Shown: positions 1-11,080 of the stretch, piece by piece
Layout: every line of letters begins with the position of its first letter
Position numbering within the stretch: the stretch's first letter is position 1
NCBI GenBank assembly: GCA_029721515.1
Contig: JAQQSB010000862.1
Coordinates: 124,001-188,000, forward strand
Length of the DNA: 64,000 bases
Direction: 5' to 3'
Origin: Synanceia verrucosa
Lineage: Eukaryota > Chordata > Actinopteri > Perciformes > Synanceiidae
Notes under the pieces: model-generated
Database searches by the model: none
Seen by the model: the letters and a program-made list of their open reading frames with translations, nothing else
What the model was told of the DNA's origin: nothing
Program-made: the position numbers and the translations under genes

Positions 1-1560
1 TTTGCTTTATAGACACACACAAATCAAATAACCAACTTCTTTATGTTTATTTGACAAACTACATGACTAAACTACGAACAGAAACTATTTCACTACATTG
101 TAGCATAAATAGTGTGGAGCAGATTAGTCAGTCATTAATTAATATCAAATTATGTATTTATAAACAATACCTTTAAGTTATTGATCATAAACCAAAAATT
201 ACCTTTAATAGTAGAAATTATCAGGGCGCCACCCAGTTTTGCTAAAACAGGGAAAACTTGTGAATTTGACATTAATTAATAGAGTCTCTTAATCTCAGGG
301 TGCTACAGAGTTCTTGACCTAGTGTACAGTGATTCAATTACTTTATATACACACACAAATCAAATAACCAAGTTCTTTATAAATGAGAAGTTTATTTGAC
401 AAACTATAACCAGACTACTACTGTCACAGAAAATAACTAAAAATAAATGATTAGTTTGACAAACTAAATGACCAGGCTACTAACAGAAATAATAAAACAG
501 AAAATAAAAACTAGAATAAAGGAAGATTGATGGAAGATACATGACATTGACTCACTGTGACAAAAATGGAATGAATGATTAAACAAAGGCAAAGTTCAAA
601 GGATGAATATCTGATTAATTAATTCAATGTGACCAGTTAAATTCAGTGGTGGTTATCTAGACCAAATTAAGAATTAGGCTGTTACCAAAATTTGGTTTTA
701 GGTTTGGTGGCGTTCAGCAGTTGAGAGTTTGAGAGGCATCAGAGAAGATTGTGAGTAATTTATTATTCAGAATTGGTTTAACGTTTTACTGATATCTTAC
801 TAAATATTATTAAGTTTGCTGGATTAAGCCCTAAATTCAGGCCATTTAATTTAGCGTCTAATCATCAAACTCTTTAATATCTGTAAGATGTATATGCAGT
901 ATATCATCGTTCCTGGATGGATGGGAGTGAGGAGTGGCTGCAGGTTCTGTCTGGATCTGCTGGATCTCTGCAGGCGACTTCTGCTTGAACTTCACCAGTG
1001 GCTCTTTGGGCATCGGTGGACATCTGTGGACAACTCTGGGTACCTCTGGACATCTTTGGTTGACATGGTTCCATCTCAGTCTCTCTCTGTCTGTCTCTCC
1101 TCTCCACAGCATAGTCTCTGTGCCCTTGCTTCAACACCCCCCCCCAGCATGTGGGAGAGGGAGAACAGAGATGCAGTGGAGAGGATGAAGACCAGAACTT
1201 GACTGACTGAAGGACTGAAGAAGAGTAGAGAGAGCACTCAGACCAGCTGAGGCTTTTTATGATCTTTGTTGAAGGTCCAGTGGGGTGTGACCACTGGTTC
1301 CTCCCCATCCACCAAGTTAACTGAGATGATATTCTTTTAACTTATTTAATGTTAATCCTGCTTTGTTTTACTTTATTAAAGTTTCTCTATGTGAAAGCTC
1401 CCTCTCTCAGCTGTGAAATGACACCAAGCAACCTATAGTAGGAAACCACAGAACAAAACTTGACCAATTGAATTGAAATTCATCAACAAATTAACCAACA
1501 CAGATGGCCAGTCGTAAAACTTAAGTCTTTAGCACTTAGGTGCCAGGTAGTGTCAGGGTC
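1..1560 (-). repeat. Repeat H, inverted arm (copy 1)
   Basis: Read on the minus strand, this stretch matches 9670-10960 and 29700-30800. Shared landmarks are a CACTGTACACTAGGTCAAGA phrase, a TTTGTCAAATAAAC phrase present twice about 330 bp apart, and an AATAAAGT-containing stretch near 1375. A TATA-like CATAAAAAGCC lies near 1255 on the minus strand. The mix of TATA-like and polyadenylation-like signals is reminiscent of an LTR, but I see no gag/pol and no clear terminal dinucleotides, so it stays unclassified. Short ORFs at 888-1308 overlap on both strands and show no family features. It forms an imperfect inverted pair with 9670-10960. Confidence 0.75.
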
Positions 1561-2226
1561 CTGGAAAATACTGAGAAAGTTACAGAATGTCTCCATTATA
1601 AGAAAGGTCCATTATTTTATACTCAATTTATGCTACAGATGGGTCTGAAAATTAGCATAAACCAGCCCCTGCTGCTGTAGAGGTATGAATACATTCAGCA
1701 CACATTACAACTACAGTCTACAGTTAGCCAGTTAGCTGAGTTAGCCAGTTAGCTGAGTTAGCAGCAGAAACTTCTCAGACATAGCGTCCATGTTTCTGGT
1801 AAAGGTGGTGACTTTGATTGACAGGTGACACTTGGTAGTGGGCGGGGTTTCACTGAACTCGACGGGAACGCCCATCGGTTTGGGAGCAGAGGAAAAGCAT
1901 TAATACCACTCACAGCACACACGAGGCTACCCATCTTTTTTGGTGAAAAACTGGGTTAGAGATTGACATCCTTTCTTTTGTCTTTCATCTCTCTCTTTTC
2001 TCTCTTTCCTTTTTTAAAAACCAGATTACACTGCAGCTCTGCCACATAATAATCGCTACTAAGCACTGTTACTGATTAGGCAGGACCAAACCATTTCATG
2101 TAGATACGGGGGGTTGGTCAATATTGATGGGTATTTTTGGTCAATGGGGATATTTAACTTTTACTGCCCAAAACACATAAAAACAAAGAGATAATTAATT
2201 TCATTGTTATATTTGAAATACAGAAC
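1561..2226. other. Gene-free interval
   Basis: No coding frame of note. It contains a perfect two-copy 17-bp tandem repeat at 1722-1755 (unit AGTTAGCCAGTTAGCTG) and a pyrimidine-rich run near 1975-2015. Nothing else is recognisable. Confidence 0.6.
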
Positions 2227-3578
2227 ATATACTCAATGATGATGGTTTAATAATTTTATATTGGTGTTTACCTATTTTTTGGGGCCCCTGTCAGTCGTGG
2301 CCTCTTAGAATTGTCCTAAATTTTCTCCCCTATACGGCGCCCATGGATAGAGCCAGGCGGCTGAGAGTTAAACAGTGCATGCTGCAGCCTTCACTGGGCT
2401 GGTGAAGGTGAGGAGAGCCAGGAGAGACCTGAGGAGCTCATAACAGCAGATGGAGACAGAGTTACTTCTGCAATAACGTACACCAAAACACATAGTCTAA
2501 TTTGTCCATTTAACACCACTTTAAGATTTGAAAAGAAATGGAAAAAGTAGAAATTATTCTAGTTTTATATTTGTTTCATAATTGATATCTGTTCCTTAAT
2601 TTTGATGTGTTTTTAAAAGGTGACTGAAACAGAATGTGTTTGAGATTTATTAATTCTTTATTTAACTTGATCTAATCTACTATTCATAATGTTTGTCATT
2701 CGCCTTTGATTTGACATCAGATCCAAGAGTCGAGTTAATGAGTGAATACTTAATAAATTAATCTTTACAATGATTGAAAGGGTTTGATAACGTTCACATA
2801 ATATTGAATGAAATAACGTCTGACATCCACCACACCTGTCCACAGTGTCTGCCTGCACACTCGTCTTTTTTGTCCGTCTGTTAGTTTTTCTACTTTCATA
2901 TGGTTGCAGTAGCTTCAATAGCTTTGACATTTAGCCTCCTACAGCCTCTTAAAGACAGTAATGTTAGCCATGATCTACAACGTCCCTCACCTTCAGTCTC
3001 CCAGTGTCCTTGAACGCCTCAGCTGTAATTCTGCTGTGTCACTTCGGAGCTGCTTCACGCTCTGAGTCTTAGAGAGGTAAGTGTTGTCTCTCTCAACAAA
3101 TAACTTTTTAAACAGTAAATAAGTGGTAAAAATGAATTGAAAACACAGGATCAGTGGTTTAAATCAACAAAAATATGTTGTGATAACTGGTGTGCTTCAA
3201 ACCTCAAAGCAGCATTTCTATTCCTACTTTGTTAGCTAATGTTAGCAATGCTGCTAACGGTCGCTAACGATAACGTTTGCTAGGTTAGTCAGCAAAAAAA
3301 GAGTCTGAACTTTTTCCCCACTAAATAAGAACTGTTGTCTTGTTCACTCTCTCACTCAGTTAACTAGGATATGGAAGTGAATCTGTACCATAATTCAAAT
3401 TAAAATGTGTTAACTGAAATGCTTTTTCATTTATAGCTGCATTTTTTGACTCATCAATAAAATAAATCAGTAATAAATCAATTTGAATTCGCAATCCCAC
3501 AGGAGAGTAACGTCAGCGTCCTCTGACTGCCCTCAGTCTGACTGACCGTGCTACGCAACTAATACGATAGGAGGCGGT

Positions 3579-4985
3579 GTGCATATTCAACACTGGAGCA
3601 AGAAGAGAGACAAGAGGAGAGTGAGAAGGTCATGTTGGTACCATAGACTGTGTGGTGTATGTCAGAAACAGCAGGAACTTCCCCACCATGTTGAAATCTG
3701 TGCCAGAGCTGTGAGGGAGGCCACAGCTGCCCTGGAACGGCAACAAAATCAACTGCAAACAGCAGGTTTTGACTCAGGTCTTTCTCCAACCACGTTGTCA
3801 ACAACAACAAAAACAACAACAACACTTTTACCTTCTGATCGCCGTGACGCTCGAGGTAAGATTTCAAGCTTGCAAGCTAACATGCAAGGAGTTTCAGGTC
3901 TGATTTATTGTCAATGAAATCATTACAGCTCAAGACACATTTTGTGCGTCTGTTGCATCGTAGCCACCACAATATTATCATATGCGGCTAAAGGGCGAGA
4001 ACATACTTGTGAGGCTTTTCTTTGTACACTGTCTTCACTCACACATACATATTCATGTGAAAAATGGACGTTACTTAAGCCTGAAAATCTGGTCTACGTA
4101 GCCTGTTAATGTGGATCATGGGCGCATGTGTGGACATCTCTATGCATTCTGCTGTATACATACTGTATGCTGTTACCAATCCATTTCTGCACTTCTAGCT
4201 TTTTAATATATGAACTGGTGCCAACACTTCTTCTTGACCAATATATTATTATAATTTATAATAATAACAATTATGATAATACAATCGTTATTACAATTTT
4301 TAAGTTATACACTTCTCATGCTTGTATAGACAGTTAAAAGTGGCTATCAAACGACCTAGTTAAAGGTACCAGAATACAGGAAAAGACATCTACTCTCTTA
4401 AAACTCCTCTGGTGAGGATCAATTCCTCCCCCTGAGACCTTGTATACTTTTCATAGATATATTGACAATACTATTAATTCAGCATGATCCTGATCCCACC
4501 ATCAATGTTATGGGAATACCATAATTTAAATTTCATTATGCTATCTTGCTGTTGTGCCTTCATTTTAATTTCTAAACAAAAACTATCCAATAATCCAAGG
4601 AATTGTTGGGCTGTATGTTTATCTCGCCATTTATGTCTGGATGTTTTTTTATAACTATTTCGTCATTTTTGTTTTATTTTTTCATTCTGGTTCTTTGAAC
4701 ATATTCAAAATAAAGTTCAGTTGAATTCAATTTCCCTTTACTTTTTTTTCTTATTTCTTCCAGCTGAGGTTTTGAGGCTGTTCAGTCCTTACCCTGCATG
4801 AGGTTTACCACAGAGGTCAACCCCACCAGCCATTAATACCAAAAAAAAGAGAAAGACCACATACACACACCTTTTCCTCTGTTTGGCCAAAAGAAAGAAC
4901 TATGACGTCACAAGTCCATCTGTGAAAAGAGCCCTTGAAAGGGCAGGATTAGGAGAAAGGAAATCACATTCCCAAATAAGTTTAT
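3579..4985 (+). pseudogene. Two exons of a zinc-finger/HECT-family-like protein (block E copy I)
   Basis: Exon 1 (about 3579-3855) encodes a Cys-x2-Cys...His-x3-Cys segment (CGVCQKQQELPHHVEIC) followed by a Thr-rich run from CAA/ACA repeats. It ends in a donor after CGA-G. Exon 2 starts at an acceptor at 4764, and the split codon (G+CT) restores the frame. Exon 2 reads LRLFSPYPA, then a TGA at 4799-4801, then a basic KKKRKTTYTH stretch and RALERAGLGER. The AGLG-type motif and its surroundings resemble the N-terminal part of a teleost multi-copy family whose C-terminus is HECT-like; this assignment is from memory. A 1-base loss near 4960, relative to copy II, breaks the frame again. No ATG is obvious for exon 1. 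I read it as a dead fragment. Confidence 0.55.
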
Positions 4986-5267
4986 AGTATGCCTTGTATA
5001 TGTCAGTTGTGCTATTTAAAATGTCAAAGTTTGGTCAGCTAGCTAATTTGATGGATTCTGCATTCATCAACATCTAAGTAGCACAGATCTTCAAGTAGCT
5101 ATTCATAAAATCTACCCCTGCTTATGACAGTGTGTAAATTTAAAAATACACATAAATGTTGCTTGTCATTGTTGGAAATTACAATTTTTGTATGTACTTC
5201 TCCCATGTATATGTACACAATACACTGATGTCTTTGAAACATGTCATGTAAACATGACCAAAGATTA

Positions 5268-5545
5268 GAAATATTTGGAGCGAGAGAGAGGTTTTAGGGA
5301 TCGGACATGCATGTATGCACCAAGCTCCATCTAATGATGCGTTTGTATATTATCCGTGAAAACTTTAATTCCATAAATGATCAGCTGATATCCGATGCAA
5401 AGTGTGTGTTTCTGCATGTTGTGTTGTGGCATGGTGCGACAAACACTTCATCCATGTGTGGTATTGCACATGGATGCACTGACGATCGGCAACTATCACC
5501 GTGGAACTCCACCACTGGTTTTGAATTCCTTCCTTAATGGAGACA
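5268..5545 (+). pseudogene. PIF/Harbinger transposase remnant
   Basis: One frame (5307-5537) reads RENFNSINDQLISDAKCVFL followed by LWHGATNTSSM. The frame just upstream reads GHACMHQAPSNDAFVY. Joined across one frameshift, these follow the order of the Harbinger DDE core: an IDGTH-like stretch, Q-A-P-S, N-R-K-x-F-x-S-I-N, C/S-D-A, then W-x-G-S/A-T-H-D-S. The first catalytic Asp position (IDG) reads IGH, and the HDS motif is degraded to NTS, so it cannot be active. The same stretch is present in block E copy II and, in part, in copy III. The assignment is by motif order only. Confidence 0.5.
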
Positions 5546-5771
5546 GTTTGTCCTTATTATTTTTGCCCAAAACATAACATGCTTCATTATTACTGGAACA
5601 GTCAGCTCAGGTCTTCAAGACCATTTCCAAAGCAAACTATTTCAAATTTTAAAAAGTTTACATGTGAAAACCAGACGTGGTTACAAAAAAGGTTTCAAAC
5701 TCTTTGCATAAAAGGGATCTGAACAATGGGACTATCGCTTCAAAGCAGCCAAGATAGAAGCTAAACTATTG

Positions 5772-5844
5772 TGGAGAATGTGGGCATCAATCCCACTACC
5801 TCTCACATACTAAGCAAGCACTCTACTATTTGAGCTAATTCCCC
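5772..5844 (-). tRNA. tRNA-Ala-like sequence, anticodon position AGT
   Basis: On the minus strand a 73-nt sequence starts GGGGAATTAGCTCAAATAGT and ends ATTCTCCA. The acceptor arms pair (GGGGAAT with ATTCTCC, one G-T). The A box (TAGCTCAAATAGT) and B box (GGATTGATGCC) are recognisable. The body closely matches eukaryotic tRNA-Ala(AGC), but the anticodon loop reads TTAGTAT, so the triplet is AGT. No T-run terminator follows closely. It lies inside block E and is repeated at 45757-45829. It is probably a tRNA pseudogene or tRNA-derived insert; decoding activity is unproven. Confidence 0.65.
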
Positions 5845-6128
5845 TGTATGGAATGCTGCCATGTAGCTCCATGTAGATCATCTCATCCCATACTTTTCCA
5901 GACTCTTGAAGGTCTCCTGGATCAGACGTCTACTGTAATTCATCAGATACAGTAGACGAGGTGGCTGAGATCAATTATGCTCTCCAAGTTCAAATTCCAT
6001 CCTTGTTCCAGACAAGCTTACTTTAGTCTGCAAGTTGACGTGTTGGAGGTGATGAGCTGCCAAACATTGTGCTCCACACAAGTTTACATGGTTGACTCCA
6101 TGCACTGCTAATCTGTTGTCCTGCTGGA

Positions 6129-6264
6129 CTGCTAATTCAAGGTTCAAGAGTCTTTATTGTCATTATGCACGCAGAACAAAATTATTATACATCCATATAT
6201 ATACATATATATTTACGTATACATATATATACATATAAATATATACACACACATATATATATAA

Positions 6265-6339
<75 letters not shown>

Positions 6340-6359
6340 TATACGTATATATATATATA
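6129..6359. repeat. Retroelement-tail-like segment plus (TA)n microsatellite
   Basis: A segment containing AGTCTTTATTGTCATTATGC, typical of 3' tails of fish non-LTR elements, runs into an irregular then pure TA array from about 6186 to 6359. The Tyr/Ile-alternating frames across it are microsatellite artefacts. Confidence 0.7.
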
Positions 6360-7965
6360 CAGTCATGGAAAAAATTATTAGACCACCCTTGTTTTCTTCA
6401 ATTTCTTGTTCATTCTAATATCTGGTACCACTAAACGTATAATACAATGAACACAACAAAAATGCAGCTGGTCACATAATACTTTATGTCCTATTTGACA
6501 TTCTTAAGCTTAATTGATTCCCAGGGTATATAAGAGGCCATTTCATGTCACAAGCAGCACTGCACATGCAAAGGCCTAGAGTGGTTTCCTGCTTACATTC
6601 AAGCCGTAGCACAACTCAGAAGTTGTCAGCTCTCACATAATGCCTAAAACAAAAGAATTATGTGAAGCAACAAAGGCAGCCATCTTGGCACTGCTGGAAA
6701 TTTGCATGATTGAGAGACAGGTAGCGAAAAACTGAAGATCTCCAAGACAGCCGTTCATTACAACAACAAAAAAATGAAGCTGAACATGGCACTACCAAAT
6801 TGCTACCTGGCCGTGGCAGGAAACGTCTTTCTACTCCCACGAGATGACCGTGCACTCATCCGTTCCTGTGTCAGGAATCGTCGTCAGACCTCCAGGGACC
6901 TTAAAAATGAGTGGGCACTGTCGAGAAATCTGACTTGCTCGGCAAGGACAGTTCGAAACCGACTTGTTGAAGCTGGTTTGAAGTCACACAGAGCACGCAA
7001 GAAGCCCTTCATCAATGAAAGGCAGAGGAAGGCCCGGTTACTCTTTGCTCGAGACCACAAGGATTGGACTGTTGATGATTGGGCTAAGGTTCTCTTCAGT
7101 GATGAATCCAATTTTGAATTGATGCCCACTCCAGCCAACTTACTGGTTAGGAGGAAGCCTGGAGAAGCTTACAACCCAGACTGTCTTGCCCCTACAGTAA
7201 AACATGGGGGTGGATCAGTCATGATCTGGGGTTGTTTCAGTCTGAGTGGAACAGGGCAAATGCAATTGTGTGAAGGCCGAATGAACCAGGTCAAGTACAG
7301 GACTACCCTTGAAAACAGTCTTCTTCCATCAGCTGGAAAACTCTTTCCTGCCTCGAATGACTGGATTTTCCAACAAGACAATGCCCCTTGCCACACGGCA
7401 AGGTCAGTTAAAGCCTGGATGGAGAACCACAACATTCGCACCATGCCTTGGCCTGCTCAATCACCAGATCTTAATCCAATTGAAAACCTGTGGAAAATCA
7501 TCAAACTCAAAATGGAGAACCACAAGCCCAAAAACAAAGAAAATTTGTTTGAATTTGTCCAACAGGAATGGGCTGCTGTGACAGCAGAACAATGTCAGAA
7601 GCTGGTGGAGAGCATGCCAAGACGCATGGCTGCAGTCATCAAAAACAATGGTTATGCAATCAAGTATTAACTCTTGTGTGTATCATGTGTTTAAAGCAAA
7701 CAGAAAAGAAAACATGGAATGCTTAAAAGTAGTGTTTTTGGCGGTACAATGCCATAGCTATTGATGTAAGAATTTAAGTAATTTTGGTTATTATCAAGAA
7801 AACCATGGAAAATGAATAATCCTTAGTTCTTAAATTAAACTCTCATGAGCTATTTTTGTTGTTATCATTATAATTGTCCAAACAAATGTACCTTTAGTTG
7901 AGCCAGGCATTAAAATTAACAAGAAATTGAAGAAAACAAGGGTGGTCTAATAATTTTTTCCATGA

Positions 7966-7968
<3 letters not shown>
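6360..7968 (+). mobile_element. Tc1/mariner-type transposon, complete ends, inserted in a TA microsatellite
   Basis: Terminal inverted repeats begin CAGTCATGGAAAAAATTATT at 6360 and end with the complement at 7968. They are identical over 51 bp (6360-6410 and 7918-7968), with similarity continuing a little inward. TA dinucleotides flank both ends (6358-6359 and 7969-7970), as expected for Tc1 target duplication. The element is 1609 bp. The corresponding place in block E copy II (about 46176-46368) has the same flanks and microsatellite but no element, which serves as a paralogous empty site. The enclosed transposase is damaged at its N-terminus. Confidence 0.92.
6640..7670 (+). pseudogene. 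Tc1-like transposase, N-terminus frameshifted, DDE core intact
   Basis: The open frame from 6774 to 7670 covers the catalytic domain: first Asp in VLFSDESNFEL, second Asp in FQQDNAPCHTA, and DLNPIENLW, which carries the Glu of a DD34E triad. The protein ends in NNGYAIKY. Upstream, an ATG at 6640 starts a helix-turn-helix region (MPKTKEL... MIERQVAKN) that meets a TGA about 32 codons in. The next segment (KISKTAVHY) is in another frame, and the GRGRKR linker is in a third before the catalytic frame resumes at RDDRAL near 6840. At least two or three small indels therefore separate DNA-binding and catalytic parts. Family length is about 340 residues. Autonomous activity is unlikely. Confidence 0.88.

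Positions 7969-8022
<54 letters not shown>
7969..8022. repeat. (TA)n microsatellite, right half
   Basis: Pure TA array continuing on the far side of the Tc1 insertion. It is the other half of the array that ends at 6359. Confidence 0.9.
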
Positions 8023-8027
<5 letters not shown>

Positions 8028-8120
8028 ATTATATATACATTAGACGTCAATATTAATGAAAATATGCTTGATGTAGCGATCAATATTTTCACAGAACTTC
8101 ACTGCAAGAAACTAATGTGA

Positions 8121-8405
8121 CTCTCGCCAGCTGGATGTCGCTCACAGCAAGAAGGTACCGGGTTTGATTCCCGGCCCCGGGGCCTTACTGTGTTCTCTCT
8201 GTGTCTGTGTGGGTTCTCTCCGGGTACTCTGACTTCCTCCCACCATCCAAAAACATGCATGGGGATTAGGTTAATTGGCTAATTTAAATTGACCGTAGGT
8301 GTGAATGTGAGTGGTTGTCTGTCTCTATGTGTCCTGTGATGAACTGGAGACTTGTCCAGGGTGTACCCTGCCTTCCACCCTAAGACAGCTGGGATAGGCT
8401 CCAGT
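8121..8405 (+). mobile_element. tRNA-derived SINE
   Basis: The head has a Pol III B-box-like GGTTTGATTCCC next to CTCACAGCAAGAAGG. It is followed by the common teleost body (TCTCCGGGTACTC, CATCCAAAAACATGCATG, GGTTGTCTGTCTCTATGTGT) and ends in CAGCTGGGATAGGCTCCAG. A second copy lies at 46371-46623, with fragments at 16525 (tail) and 31558-31606 (inverted). Confidence 0.75.
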
Positions 8406-8727
8406 CCCCAAATACAGCTTACATGTTGATGTATCAGCATTAATACTCCAATAATATAATATATGATACAATATGAACTGGAGCAGGTACTTTAAAATTT
8501 GAGAAATTTTGTAGAACAGTGTTGTATTGACAGCTAACAGACCATTGGTGAAATGTGTTTTGGTAATAATAATAATAGCTGGTTAATGAGTGCTTTACTT
8601 TATGTATTTGTGTACTTACTTGATGCCGATAACTGATGGATCAGCTAGCTCAAAAGTTTTGTCTCCACTTTCTCAGGTGAAATGAGCAGCGTGTCTTCTG
8701 TTAAACACTTCAGTTGTGTTCCGTTCT
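8406..8727 (+). repeat. Block E non-coding segment
   Basis: Near-identical to 16545-16868 and 46624-46960. It contains a short AATAATAATA run and no coding frame. Confidence 0.8.
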
Positions 8728-8950
8728 GTTCTAATCTGCTTTGATCTGAATTCTAATCTGCTTTGATCTGTATTCTAATCTGCTTTGGTCTGTATTCTAA
8801 TCTGCTTTGATCTGTATTCTAATCTGCTTTGGTCTGTATTCTAATCTGCTTTGATCTGTATTCTAATCTGCTTTGATCTGTATTCTAATCTGCTTTGGTC
8901 TGTATTCTAATCTGCTTTGATCTGTATTCTAATCTGCTTTGATCTGTACC
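8728..8950 (+). repeat. 22-bp minisatellite (about 10 units)
   Basis: Tandem units of CTGCTTTGATCTGTATTCTA plus AT, with T/G variation in GATCTG/GGTCTG. The same unit forms arrays at 16869-16963, 19131-19300 and 46960-47095. Confidence 0.92.
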
Positions 8951-8984
8951 TTAAATAGTTCCCCACCTCTCAAGATTCTCTCCA

Positions 8985-9480
8985 TAGGGTCCGATGTTAA
9001 TTTTCAGAGAAAAAATCCTGAAAAATCAGAAAAAACTCATTTGTTTAACCTGCCGCTGTCGGCCTTCTGAGTGGGCTGGAGACAAAATTTGCACTGCTGC
9101 GATCCTCGCGAGCTCCTGCCGCCTCTCGATTAGATGATAATATGATACAGGCTTCTGATTGGCCATTACCACAGATACAGAGAGTGCATGACATCATTGA
9201 TCACACGCACAGACAGGAAGCACTGGCTCAGGCTGTTTCTTTCAAAATAAAAGTCTGGTATTTCAAAATAAAAGCCCCAGACTCCAGAGGAGTAACTATT
9301 TCCTCACAGGAAGCTGTGACCATGACTGTCCTTTCAAAATAAAAGCCCCGAACTCTGATTTAATCTTCACAGGAAACAAGGTCTGTTTGTTTGCAACACG
9401 AATCTGGGACAGGCACGCACAAAGTGCATGCTTCGGTGTGTTTTTTCACAACATGAATTTGGGATAGGCACGTACATAGT
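8985..9480 (-). repeat. Repeat G, inverted copy
   Basis: The minus strand matches 28380-29060 and 38280-38850. Shared phrases are CTTCTGAGTGGGCTGGAGAC at the left and GGGGCTTTTATTTTGAAAGG (complement) at the right. The short frame at 9142-9342 is an accident of this repeat. Confidence 0.75.
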
Positions 9481-9669
9481 GCGTGCTTCAGTGCAGGAGA
9501 GGGTCAGCATGCAGAAGGCACAGTTATTAATATTATTATCATTACATTATGATTTATGACGATGTTTTACTGAAGAAATAACTTGGAATTTGCTTGTATT
9601 TTGAGCTATCTGTGTTGCCATCGTTGAGTTACGCAACTCTTCCCATTTCTGAGTATCTCCCCAGGAAAT
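9481..9669. other. Gene-free interval
   Basis: AT-rich, with an ATTATTATCATTACATTATG run. No gene or named repeat is recognised. Confidence 0.5.
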
Positions 9670-11080
9670 CTATCTGACACTATGTGGCACCTAAGTGCTT
9701 AAGGCTTAAGTTTTATGACTGGCAGAATAAACAGATAAGACCAGTTCCTCCTCTCTGACCCAAGAAACTCCAGGACATACACCAGGAGGAGGAGTTTTAT
9801 TGCCCCACATTCCTGCTTTAATCCTGCCAGACACATCCAAAGCTTAATGTGGCCTCTTCCTTTCTTCCTGCCTGGAACAGAACATTACATTAAGATTTTA
9901 ATGGTTAACTATGCTTTCATTCCTCAGCTACTGTCATATAAGTATTACTGTTACAGTGTCAAAGATCAGTCTCCACATAGATCCTCTTCCTTTTCCTCCT
10001 TCTGATAAGGACTAAATGTGACATGTGGGATTGGTTGTGGATTAAGTCTACAGACACAATCATATATAGATCTGCCTGTTGTAGTACGCCTTCCTACATG
10101 CTCTGATATCATGGTTCATCTGTGTTGGTTAATTTGATTCAATTAGTCAAGTTTTGTTCTGTGGTTTCCTACTTTAGGTTGCTTGGTGTCATTTTACAGC
10201 TGAGAGAGGGAGCTTTCACATAGAGAAACTTTAATAAAGTAAAACACAGCAGTATTAACATTAAGTAAGTTAAAAGAATATCATCTCAGTTAACTTGGTG
10301 GATGGGGAGGGACCAGTGGTCACACCCCACTGGACCTTCAACAAAGATCATAAAAAGCCTCAGCTGGTCTGAGTGCTCTCTCTACTCTTCTTCAGTCCTT
10401 CAGTCAGTCAAGTTCTGGTCTTCATCCTCTCCACTGCATCTCTGTTCTCCCTCTCCCACATGCTGGGAGGGAGGAAACAATTATTATTTCTGTTAGTAAC
10501 CTGGTCATTTAGTTTGTCAAACTAATCATTTATTATTAGTTATTTTCTGTGACAGTAGTAGTCTGGTTATAGTTTGTCAAATAAACATCTCATTTATAAA
10601 GAACTTGGTTATTTGATTTGTGTGTGTATATAAAGTAATTGAATCACTGTACACTAGGTCAAGAACTCCGTAGCACCCTGAGATTAAGAGACTCTATTAA
10701 TAAGTTTTCCCTGTTTTAGTAAAACTGGGCGCGCCTTGATAATTTCTACTATTAAAGGTAATTTTTGGTTTATGATCAATAACTTAAATGTATTGTTTAT
10801 AAATACATAATTTGATATTAATTAATGATTGACTAATCAGCTCTACACTTATTTATGCTACAATGTAGTGAAATAGTTTCTGTTCGTAGTTTAGTCATGT
10901 AGTTTGTCAAATAAACATAAAGAAGTTGGTTATTTGATTTGTGTGTGTCTATAAAGCAAATTGAATCACTGGACACGAGGTCCAAGAATCTCAAGAGCTG
11001 CCTTAGGTTAAGAGACCCTATCATATCAAATCTGCAAGTTTTCCCTGTTTCCACAAAACTGGATGGTGTCTGTGTGAATC
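9670..11080 (+). repeat. Repeat H, direct arm (copy 2)
   Basis: Inverted partner of 1-1560 and direct partner of 29700-30800. Relative to copy 1 it has about 390 extra bases (about 9725-10115) and lacks an internal part near 10475. The TTTGTCAAATAAAC module occurs twice (about 10575 and 10897) with diverged downstream sequence, so the repeat contains an internal ~325-bp tandem duplication. No coding frame with family features. Confidence 0.75.

Larger units (their letters stand above)
2227..8950 (+). repeat. Dispersed block E, copy I (most complete)
   Basis: Positions 2227-5430 recur inverted at 51605-48645, and 4302-8950 (minus the Tc1 element) recur direct at 44286-47095. Similarity is high throughout, including introns. 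The block contains, in order, two exons of a zinc-finger/HECT-type family, a Harbinger-like fragment, a tRNA-Ala-like sequence, a TA microsatellite, a SINE and a 22-bp minisatellite. Copies II and III start and stop at different points, so no one pair of termini defines a transposon. It behaves like a segmentally duplicated patchwork. Copy III lacks roughly 230 bp of the intron near 4510-4750. Confidence 0.85.

Noticed and set aside
888..1308. Overlapping ORFs of 84-134 codons
   Set aside because: Lie in repeat H, overlap on both strands, and are disrupted in the other H copies; no domains.
3559..3867. Minus-strand ORF of 102 codons, and its counterpart at 49969-50286
   Set aside because: Antisense to the zinc-finger exon, which has splice signals and consistent phase. 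The hydrophobic look comes from complementing charged codons and CAA repeats.
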